Source of the DNA: RGIG9115 sp045644665
GTDB taxonomy: Bacteria > Bacillota > Clostridia > UBA1381
Length of the DNA: 38,140 bases
Direction: 5' to 3'
Assembly (NCBI GenBank): GCA_045644665.1
Contig: JAZRHH010000010.1
Location: forward strand, 1 to 38,140
Part shown: in pieces, positions 1 to 6,499 of the stretch
Numbering within the stretch: the stretch's first letter is position 1
Layout: every line of letters begins with the position of its first letter
Notes under the pieces: model-generated
Told to the model about the DNA's origin: nothing
The model's database searches: none
Seen by the model: the letters and a program-made list of their open reading frames with translations, nothing else
Position numbers and translations under genes: made by a program

Positions 1-19
1 TGCTTTTTCAAGATAATTT

Positions 20-697
20 TTATCGTAAGCGCCTATCATCCGCTTTCATCTCCTCATCTATTATCTGAGTAATATAAATATCTCCCCGCCTTCTTTTATT
101 TCGTTCAACATCAAAATATTCTCGTCGTGCCGCTTTATCCCGAGCTTGTTTTTTTGTATACCAAACACTATTTTCTGCAATTTCATATCTTATGAATTTA
201 ATCTCGTCAAATGCTTTTTTACTTTTGAGTACAAATTGTTGTCCCAGGTTTCCAAGATGCATTGCATTGGCAAGCTGTCTAAATGAAATGGTACCATTGA
301 TAAAATCCTGCGCAAAGGAGAAGTAACTGTCATCAGCTCGATAGCCGATAATAATATCATAGTTTTTATAATCAACTTTAAAATTATTTAAAATATATTC
401 CTTAGCTTCCTGTGCTAACGCAGACGGAATATCGAACTCACGATTTTCAAGTAATATAGAAAGCCAATGAAGAATAGAATATTTTTCTTCATTCAGGTCA
501 AGTATTTTTAAGTTTTGGGTGTCAATTTCGTATTCGTTTGCATATCCGTCCCTAAGCTTATCAACGCCCCATTCTTTTGCCATTTCTATAGTGTCAGTGC
601 AATAAAATCCCAATCCATAATCATTATATGCTTTACCTTTTCCATATTCAGGCTTTTTAACAATATCTTTTGAACCATGATATATTTTCTGAGTCAC
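20..697 (-). CDS. DUF3990 family protein (ADP-ribosyltransferase-like)
   Basis: Recognised from the N-terminal IYHGS motif, the YNDYGLGFYCT motif and a following AKEW segment, which are typical of the DUF3990 family. That family is placed in the ADP-ribosyltransferase fold class and is often found in toxin-like or accessory loci. No signal peptide or membrane segment is visible; the C-terminus is rich in Arg/Lys. An upstream ATG at 712 exists, but the promoter at 724-752 would leave it a leader of only about 5 bases and it has no ribosome site. A GGAG at 710-707 overlaps that ATG and sits 9 bases before the GTG at 697-695, so GTG is preferred (225 aa). No antitoxin or DUF3791-like partner is visible; the gene ends close to the window edge, so a downstream partner could lie outside. 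Family call fairly sure, activity inferred. Confidence 0.75.
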   Translation of the reverse strand: MTQKIYHGSKDIVKKPEYGKGKAYNDYGLGFYCTDTIEMAKEWGVDKLRDGYANEYEIDTQNLKILDLNEEKYSILHWLSILLENREFDIPSALAQEAKEYILNNFKVDYKNYDIIIGYRADDSYFSFAQDFINGTISFRQLANAMHLGNLGQQFVLKSKKAFDEIKFIRYEIAENSVWYTKKQARDKAARREYFDVERNKRRRGDIYITQIIDEEMKADDRRLR

Positions 698-723
698 AAC
701 TATCATCTCCATTCTTTGATTTT

Positions 724-752
724 ATTATACCCCTTTAGGTGTAGTTTGTCAA
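724..752 (-). promoter_or_regulatory. Consensus sigma-A promoter of the DUF3990 gene
   Basis: On the minus strand TTGACA (752-747) is followed by a 17-base spacer and TATAAT (729-724): a perfect match to the housekeeping consensus. Transcription would start near 717, just upstream of the GGAG and GTG start of the DUF3990 gene. Confidence 0.85.
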
Positions 753-1199
753 GTTATTCTTGAAATTTGCCCCAAAAAGATTCGAACCCTTTGTCTTAAG
801 TTTTCTAACATTTTTCTAGCAAACACTGAACCAAATGTGTTAGAAATGGCAATACTAGAAATTCGAGCGCTATAAAGGCTTTGAAGGATTTTAACCCCTC
901 AAAGCCTTATTTTACGCCGTTTTTATCGCTTTCTAACCTCTCTTATCTTCCGCTTATTTGCTCTAACCTACAGGACTCGAAGCCGAATCGAAATTTTATA
1001 GGATTGATTTTCTTCGAGTTACGACACTCACGCTATTGTATATCCCATCATTATCTCTCAGCCGTTATGTTGATTATAGTATATCATATATCCTCAATCT
1101 TTTCAATATTTCTGTAAAAAATCTCCAAATCGGAATTGCTTTCCCGCCTGTGTATAATAATCAGCCCCAATACTAATAATATATGTGAGGTGAAATTTA
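753..1199. other. Stretch without a recognisable gene
   Basis: The open frames here look like chance: no ribosome site and no family resemblance. The stretch holds an 8-bp inverted repeat (TTCTAACA at 803-810, TGTTAGAA at 838-845), the stem-loop listed separately, and a TATAAT at 1153-1158 that could be the -10 of the following small gene but lacks a good -35. It may be decayed mobile-element flank; nothing proves it. Confidence 0.4.
875..908. terminator. Stem-loop, possible weak terminator
   Basis: AAGGCTTTGA (875-884) pairs perfectly with TCAAAGCCTT (899-908) around a 14-base loop. Only four T residues follow on the plus strand, so terminator function is uncertain. Confidence 0.35.
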
Positions 1200-1466
1200 A
1201 TGGCAAAACAAGGAATGAAAAGACCTGAACGTACACGCACAATGGAAAGAAACGAAGTAAATCCCGTACCTGAAATACAAGGCAAAGCACACAGCGGCAA
1301 GGAAAAAGCAAATCCCTTGATAGCAGGTGGGGAAGGGAAGGTGTTTCATAGTAAACCCCATAATAGTGAAAGACCAATATCGTCTGTGTATCCTGTAATT
1401 GATACAGACCTTGCAAGAGATAATATAGAAAATGACCTTTCCTCTGCAGATTTGCAGGATTTATAA
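1200..1466 (+). CDS. Small hydrophilic conserved-type protein, function unknown
   Basis: An 88-aa protein with a good ribosome site (GAGGTG about 8 bases before the ATG) and its own terminator just after the stop, so it is probably a real single-gene unit. The product is highly charged and low in hydrophobic residues, with many Lys, Arg, Pro and Asn in the first 60 residues, followed by an acidic C-terminus (NIENDLSSADLQDL). It has no signal peptide, membrane segment, Cys pair or recognised domain, and is likely largely disordered. I recall similar small proteins in other gut Clostridia but cannot give a function. Confidence 0.6.
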   Translation: MAKQGMKRPERTRTMERNEVNPVPEIQGKAHSGKEKANPLIAGGEGKVFHSKPHNSERPISSVYPVIDTDLARDNIENDLSSADLQDL

Positions 1467-1471
1467 AAGAT

Positions 1472-1500
1472 AAGACCTTTTTATGAGGTCTTCTTTTTTT
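1472..1500 (+). terminator. Intrinsic terminator after the 88-aa gene
   Basis: AAGACCT (1472-1478) pairs with AGGTCTT (1486-1492) over a 7-base loop, followed by C and a run of at least seven T. Confidence 0.8.
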
Positions 1501-1708
1501 AAGAAATTGGTATTTTATTTAAGATTTTTATAGCTGAAAAGGAAACAAAACACTCAAAAAATCAACGGACATCCTACAAAGAAGGGTATGTAAGCAATAA
1601 AAGAATATTACATAAATACGTAACGATAATCAACTCTTAGAGCTGTTTAAAAAGCAATGTGTTTTAAGCAGTTTTTAGCCGTTTTTTTGTGGATTATAAC
1701 AAAAATAT
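1501..1708. other. AT-rich intergenic stretch without a gene
   Basis: No open frame with a ribosome site is seen. The only structure is the terminator-like hairpin at 1643-1676, which has no gene in front of it. Confidence 0.5.
1643..1676 (+). terminator. Orphan terminator-like hairpin upstream of the large operon
   Basis: CTGTTTAAAA (1643-1652) pairs with TTTTAAGCAG (1662-1671; one G-U pair) around a 9-base loop, followed by TTTTT and, after AGCCG, seven more T. It would shield the operon from upstream readthrough, or end an unrecognised small transcript. Confidence 0.5.
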
Positions 1709-1782
1709 TACAACAATCTAAAATATTGATACAAACATCAAAAGTTTCGATATTGTTCAAAAACCTAAGATTATGGTATTAT
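1709..1782 (+). promoter_or_regulatory. Probable YesN activator site plus promoter of the 24-kb operon
   Basis: Bases 1709-1757 match 28872-28920 at 40 of 49 positions without gaps. Inside, TTGATA (1726-1731) and TTCGATA (1746-1752) form a direct repeat one 21-bp period (two helical turns) apart, the usual layout for AraC-family monomer pairs. A -10 hexamer TATTAT lies at 1777-1782, exactly 19 bases after the element, the same distance as in the second copy. The would-be -35 (TTGTTC, 1753-1758) matches consensus poorly and overlaps the element, as expected of a class II activated promoter. A second TATAAT at 1797-1802 also lacks a -35. Binding by the encoded YesN is inferred. Confidence 0.75.
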
Positions 1783-1836
1783 ATACACAATAGGATTATA
1801 ATATACTGCAATAGTATAGGGTAATTGTAGTGTAAC

Positions 1837-1893
1837 AAAAGGGTATACCCTTTTATGTTGTATGAAATACAACATAAATCAACCTTTGCAAGG
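1837..1893 (+). promoter_or_regulatory. Structured leader of the large operon (palindrome plus two hairpins)
   Basis: The leader of about 115 bases between the -10 and the first gene holds an 18-bp perfect palindrome, AAAAGGGTATACCCTTTT (1837-1854). An 11-bp perfect stem follows, TTATGTTGTAT (1853-1863) with ATACAACATAA (1867-1877), sharing two bases with the palindrome. A small CCTT-TGC-AAGG hairpin (1883-1893) then pairs part of the AGGAGG ribosome site. It may be an operator, a 5'-stabilising structure or a translational switch; no known riboswitch is recognised. Confidence 0.55.
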
Positions 1894-1904
1894 AGGCGCC
1901 GGAA

Positions 1905-2477
1905 TTGATTGAGAGATATATGTACACGGCATATTACTGCGACAGAAATATCAAAATAAATGACAATCCATACTATATCTCCCACGCCTTTTTCGAGGAT
2001 ATGGTTTTCGTCTATTTTGAAACCAAAAACGGAGAAAATCCGCTGCAAGTTCTGGCAGATAATGTACACATAAACCTGAAAGAATTTCCGACGGGTGAAA
2101 CCTGGATTAGAATGACGGACATTTTCCACTATTCCACACCGATAAACGAAGATTACTGGCAGCGCAAGGAAGAAAATAAGCAAATTGTTTTCAGAGCTTC
2201 GCGCCTCAAATATGAAGAAGTTTCAAAGTACATATATTACCACTATAAAGGACAACAGACCTTCGCCTACAGACATGAAAAGTACGGCGCCATATACATG
2301 TACAGGAACCTCCTCATAATATATGACGAGTTCCCTGTAGAAAAAACAGACTACAGCCTTTTCCCTGATAAGTGGGAAGACGAGGACGTCCTTGCAGAGT
2401 ATGAGGGCGATATAATAACGGATTTGTCCTTAGAGCTGGCAGACGGACAAAATGGTTGGCATCTATGTGAAAGATAA
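1905..2477 (+). CDS. Unknown protein, first gene of the glycan operon
   Basis: A 190-aa soluble protein without signal peptide or membrane segment, rich in Tyr and acidic residues. I do not recognise a domain. The start is TTG at 1905: AGGAGG at 1891-1896 lies 8 bases before it, whereas the next in-frame ATG (1920) is too far away. It is followed after 13 bases by the GH39-like gene and shares its promoter, so a role in the same pathway, for example handling an imported sugar or a regulatory role, is possible but not shown. The segment around YGAIYMYRNLLIIYDE looks like paired beta strands. No catalytic motif can be named. Confidence 0.65.
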   Translation: MIERYMYTAYYCDRNIKINDNPYYISHAFFEDMVFVYFETKNGENPLQVLADNVHINLKEFPTGETWIRMTDIFHYSTPINEDYWQRKEENKQIVFRASRLKYEEVSKYIYYHYKGQQTFAYRHEKYGAIYMYRNLLIIYDEFPVEKTDYSLFPDKWEDEDVLAEYEGDIITDLSLELADGQNGWHLCER

Positions 2478-2490
2478 AGGAGAGAGTAAA

Positions 2491-3789
2491 ATGAACAATC
2501 TAAAATTTGACTTCCAAAAAGAATGCGGCAAAATGAAAATTCTGCACGCTGTAAACAACATTTCTCCGGGACGCTGCCGAGCAGCTTACAAGGAAGCAAA
2601 AATCCCCTACGCAAGATATCATGATACAGGTCTTTGGCCCGGAATGGGTGGAACTCACGTAGTTGATATCACCGGCGTGTTTCCTGACTTTTCAAAGGAC
2701 GTAAATGACCCTGAAAGCTACGACTTCTTCTTTACAGACAAATATGTAAAACTTACATTTGATGCAGGAGCCGAGCCTTTTTACAGATTGGGCGAGAGTA
2801 TAGAGCACGCACCTAAAAAGTACAGAATTCTAACTCCTCCGGACGCTGAAAAGTGGGCAGAGATTTGTGAGCATATCATAATGCACTATACCGAGGGTTG
2901 GGCAGACGGCTTTAACTATAACATAGAATACTGGGAAATCTGGAACGAGCCTGACTGTAAGGACCAATCCATGTGGCTGGGAACACAGCAGGAGTTCTTT
3001 GACCTCTACGAAGCTGCTGCAACACGTATTAAAAAGAGATTTCCGCACATAAAAATCGGCGGACCTGCAATTTCACAGTCAGCCTTCGGCGATCTTGAAT
3101 GGGCAGGACAGTTTATAGAGTACATGGCAAAGAAAAATGTCCCGATGGACTTCTTCTCATGGCACATCTACACAAACTCCACAGACGAAACTGTAAGAAT
3201 TGCAACTGAAATCAGAGAAATGCTCGATAAAAACGGACTTACCGAGACCGAGAGCATACTAAACGAGTGGAACTACATAAAAGGTTGGAAAGAAGAATTT
3301 GAATATTCTCTTAGACAGATAAAAGGTATCAAAGGAGCAGCCTTTGAAGGTGCAATGATATGTACCTGTCAAAACACTCCTGTAGATATGCTTATGTACT
3401 ATGATGCAAGACCTTCCGGCTTCAACGGTATGTTTGACAGCTATGTATCTGATTTGCTCAAGGGCTATTATCCAATAAAAATGTATTCAAAGCTCTATGA
3501 GCTTGGAACTCAGGTAGAGTGTCAAAGTGATACGAAAGACGTTTACGGACTTGGTGCCAAAAACGAAAAGGGCGATGCGGCATTTATGATAGCACGCTAT
3601 GAGGATGATGACAACATAACAGAAGAAAAGAAGGTAACCATTTCCTTTAAGGGACTTGAAAATAAGACACTCAAATGCTTCCTTGTTGATAACGAAACAA
3701 ACGACTATATAGATGACGTAACAACAGATGCAAGCGGCAACCTTGAGCTTTCATTAAAGCCAAACTGCTGCTATCTGTTAGAAAGCTAA
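2491..3789 (+). CDS. Cytoplasmic GH39-like glycoside hydrolase
   Basis: A 432-aa clan GH-A (beta/alpha)8 hydrolase. The motif YWEIWNEPD places the acid/base Glu at residue 153, and ILNEW places the likely nucleophile Glu at 259. The order and the stretch around IKIGGPA fit GH39 (beta-xylosidase and related enzymes). The last 90 residues look like the small beta-sandwich seen in such enzymes. There is no signal peptide, so it should act on imported oligosaccharides. The start chosen is ATG 2491 because AAGGAGAG lies just before it; an in-frame ATG at 2452 is inside the previous gene and has no ribosome site. Substrate is uncertain: xylosides are most common in the family, but arabinosides, galactosides and iduronides are also known. 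Confidence 0.8.
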   Translation: MNNLKFDFQKECGKMKILHAVNNISPGRCRAAYKEAKIPYARYHDTGLWPGMGGTHVVDITGVFPDFSKDVNDPESYDFFFTDKYVKLTFDAGAEPFYRLGESIEHAPKKYRILTPPDAEKWAEICEHIIMHYTEGWADGFNYNIEYWEIWNEPDCKDQSMWLGTQQEFFDLYEAAATRIKKRFPHIKIGGPAISQSAFGDLEWAGQFIEYMAKKNVPMDFFSWHIYTNSTDETVRIATEIREMLDKNGLTETESILNEWNYIKGWKEEFEYSLRQIKGIKGAAFEGAMICTCQNTPVDMLMYYDARPSGFNGMFDSYVSDLLKGYYPIKMYSKLYELGTQVECQSDTKDVYGLGAKNEKGDAAFMIARYEDDDNITEEKKVTISFKGLENKTLKCFLVDNETNDYIDDVTTDASGNLELSLKPNCCYLLES

Positions 3790-3804
3790 TTGAGGAGGGG
3801 GAAC

Positions 3805-6417
3805 ATGAGAAAGAAAAAACTACTTGCCGGACTACTTGCAATGGCAGTGAGCGTACCAATGTTTGCATTTAATGTAAGCGCAGCAGACAATATTACATTA
3901 TATGTGGCAACAGACGGCTCCGATAGCGGCACAGGTGCAATAGACAGCCCGTTCGCCACAATTGAGAGAGCAAGAGACGAAATTCAGAATATCAGAAGTA
4001 CTTCAGGACTTCCAAGCGGCGGTGCTTGCGTGTATGTCCGCGGCGGAGTGTATAAGATATTTGATACAATCGAGCTCACAGAGGCAGATTCGGGAACTGA
4101 AACAAGTCCTGTAACATACAGAGCCTACCCCGGAGAAGAAGTAAAGATGATTGGCGGTGTAAACTTTGAGCCTGCATCCTTTACTAAAGTAACTGATAAA
4201 GCTGTTCTTGATAAGCTAATTGACCAGTCAGTTGCAGGAAAACTTGTAGAGGTTGACCTTGCGGCCCTCGGTCTTACAGATATTCCTGAAACACAGTCAT
4301 ACGGAGCTTACCAAAGCGGAGTAGATGCAGAGGATAAAGGTTCCCTGTCTCCGTCAATGGAATTCTTTGTAGACGGCAAACCTCAGACAATAGGCAGATG
4401 GCCAAACGAAGGCTACGAAACATATGAAGCAGACGATGTACTTATCTTTAACGCTACATATTATACTAAGAAAAGAGACCCGGACAAATACGTAAACAAT
4501 CCAAAATGGAGCTTTACAGAGCCATTCCAGATAAAGTACACAAACCCAAGAGCAGAAGCCTGGGCAAAGTCACCTACAGCAAAGCTCTATGGCTACTGGG
4601 ATGTTGACTGGGCAGACTACACACTAAAGATTAAGGCTTACGAACCCGGAAAGCTGTCACTTGGAAGAAATCGTTTCAAGCCAAGCGGCACAAGACGCTT
4701 TTATGCATACGATATGCTTGAAGAAATTGATATGCCGGGCGAGTACTTTATAGACCCCGATGCAAAGAAGCTTTACTGGTATCCTATAGAGGGTTACCAA
4801 AATGCTGAAATGGCACTCTCAGTTATGGATGAGCCAATCTTTAAAATAACAGGTTCTTACATTAATATAAAGGGCTTTAATATGGGCTATGTAAGAGAAG
4901 GTCTCATAAAGATATCAGGCGGTCAGCATAACACAGTATCCCACTGTGAACTTTCCTACACAGGCGCTTCAGCGGTATCAACAAGCGGACGCTTTAACGG
5001 AATTGTTTCTAACTACATCCACGATGTAGACGGCGGAATATCAATGACCGGTGGCGACCCGGCGTCTCTTACAAAAGCAGAAAACTATGCAGAAAATAAC
5101 TACGTAGAAAACTTTGCAAGACTAACTCTTACCTATTGTAATGCAATAGCTCCAAGAAGCATAGGAAACAGAGTAACAAACAACACCATGACCGGTTCAA
5201 CACATCAGGCAATGGAAGTATCCGGTCCTGAACACCTTGTTGAGTATAACGATATTTTCGGAATCCTAACCGAGTCCGATGACGCCGGTGCAATTTACTC
5301 CGGCCGTCATAAGTGGCACTATGGTAACGTAGTCCGCTATAACTACATTCACGATATGGGCTCTAACTCAGACGGAGCACAAGGTATCATAGGCCTCTAC
5401 TTCGACGACGGACGTGACGCTCAGCACGTTTACGGAAACGTGTTCGCAAACTATAAGGGCGTTGGCATCCAGGCAACAGGCTCCGATTCAATTTACGAAA
5501 ATAACCTTGCCTATAATATAGGAAGCCAGTTAGTAAGAGGTGTTGACTGGTCAACCAGACGAGAAGACACAGACTACGGTAGAGCAGGTCTTATAGAAGG
5601 CGGCGAAGGTCACTTCGCAGTAACCGAACAGGTATGGCTTGAAAAGTATCCGCAAATAGTAAAGAAGCTTGATATGCCAAATATGTTCCTGCCTGAAAAC
5701 AATATTGTAAGAAGCAACCTTGCAATAAAGGCTGCAGACCACAAGAAACCTGACCCATGGCTTGACCCTGCAAACGGAAACCAGATAGAATCTGCTGTTA
5801 TGGGTAGCGAGTCAGATATTGAAGTTACAGAAGACGGAATAAGAACTCTGAACTCAAATCCTGTATATCAGCAGTTGGGCGAAGACTTCCCGCAGCTAGA
5901 TACTTCACTTACCGGCGTTTACGATAAAAAAATTGAAGAAAAGTTTGAAGACAGAATTGTCCTTGGTATAAACAAGGGCGGCGCACTATCCGATAACAAG
6001 TTCATGATGATAGATGAGTCAAACCTCAGCGTAATGCCATTTATCCAAAACGACCGCACAATGGTACCTATAAGATTTATTTCAGAAAACCTTGGCGCAA
6101 AGGTAGACTGGAACGGAGATGAGCAAAAGGTAACCATCACAAGCGGAGATAAGGTAATCGAGCTTGTAATCGGCGCGGCAGAGATTTCAGTAAACGGCGA
6201 GAAAGCAGCAATTGACGCACCGGCAAATATATTTGACGGAAGAACATTTGTACCGCTCAGAGTCATTTCCGAAACTCTTGGCAGAAGCATCCACTGGGAT
6301 CCGAAAGGTCTTATAGTAATAAGCAGCTTAAATGATGCATTTGTCGCAGACGAATTCCCGGCAGATTACGAAGGAAGACTAATAGACGAAGTACTAAGAC
6401 AGATAGACCTCAGATAA
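3805..6417 (+). CDS. Secreted GH141-like beta-helix enzyme with C-terminal stalk domain (copy 1)
   Basis: 870 aa. A signal peptide (MRKKKLLAGL... cut near NVSA-A, residues 1-27) is followed by the ITLYVATDGSDSGTG start typical of secreted beta-helix enzymes. Residues about 345-570 are right-handed beta-helix repeats rich in Asn, His and Tyr (NYIHD, NTVSHCEL, YNDIF). Two conserved acidic sites, SDDAGAIYSGR (Asp492/493) and LYFDDGRDA (Asp534/535), are laid out as in GH141 (alpha-fucosidase/xylanase), where paired Asp residues are thought to be catalytic. Residues about 716-840 form a Cu-amine-oxidase N-terminal-like domain (repeated RTMVPIRFISENLG and RTFVPLRVISETLG), widely found on clostridial surface proteins. 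Start is ATG 3805 after GGAGGGGG; a TTG at 3790 is less likely. The next gene is a close paralogue. Fold sure, GH141 assignment moderate. Confidence 0.82.
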   Translation: MRKKKLLAGLLAMAVSVPMFAFNVSAADNITLYVATDGSDSGTGAIDSPFATIERARDEIQNIRSTSGLPSGGACVYVRGGVYKIFDTIELTEADSGTETSPVTYRAYPGEEVKMIGGVNFEPASFTKVTDKAVLDKLIDQSVAGKLVEVDLAALGLTDIPETQSYGAYQSGVDAEDKGSLSPSMEFFVDGKPQTIGRWPNEGYETYEADDVLIFNATYYTKKRDPDKYVNNPKWSFTEPFQIKYTNPRAEAWAKSPTAKLYGYWDVDWADYTLKIKAYEPGKLSLGRNRFKPSGTRRFYAYDMLEEIDMPGEYFIDPDAKKLYWYPIEGYQNAEMALSVMDEPIFKITGSYINIKGFNMGYVREGLIKISGGQHNTVSHCELSYTGASAVSTSGRFNGIVSNYIHDVDGGISMTGGDPASLTKAENYAENNYVENFARLTLTYCNAIAPRSIGNRVTNNTMTGSTHQAMEVSGPEHLVEYNDIFGILTESDDAGAIYSGRHKWHYGNVVRYNYIHDMGSNSDGAQGIIGLYFDDGRDAQHVYGNVFANYKGVGIQATGSDSIYENNLAYNIGSQLVRGVDWSTRREDTDYGRAGLIEGGEGHFAVTEQVWLEKYPQIVKKLDMPNMFLPENNIVRSNLAIKAADHKKPDPWLDPANGNQIESAVMGSESDIEVTEDGIRTLNSNPVYQQLGEDFPQLDTSLTGVYDKKIEEKFEDRIVLGINKGGALSDNKFMMIDESNLSVMPFIQNDRTMVPIRFISENLGAKVDWNGDEQKVTITSGDKVIELVIGAAEISVNGEKAAIDAPANIFDGRTFVPLRVISETLGRSIHWDPKGLIVISSLNDAFVADEFPADYEGRLIDEVLRQIDLR

Positions 6418-6499
6418 TATCCAAATTTTGAGCGTTGTTCTCAAAAGTCGTTTATGATACGATTAAAATATAAATATTAAACTATTCAGGAGGAAAAAC

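Noticed and set aside
770..800. T-arm-like TTCGAA sequence suggesting a tRNA on the minus strand
   Set aside because: A 5-bp T-arm-like hairpin can be drawn, but there is no matching acceptor, D or anticodon arm at tRNA spacing.
881..1117. 78-aa open frame on the plus strand
   Set aside because: No ribosome site, starts inside a hairpin, low-complexity translation without family resemblance; treated as chance.
1084..1416. 110-aa frame antisense to the 88-aa gene
   Set aside because: The sense gene has a good ribosome site and terminator; the antisense frame has neither.
1797..1802. TATAAT as main -10 of the large operon
   Set aside because: No -35 at proper distance; the -10 at 1777 has the same offset from the shared element as in the transporter promoter.
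2452..2490. Earlier ATG start for the GH39-like gene
   Set aside because: It lies inside the previous coding region without a ribosome site, while ATG 2491 has AAGGAGAG in the right place.
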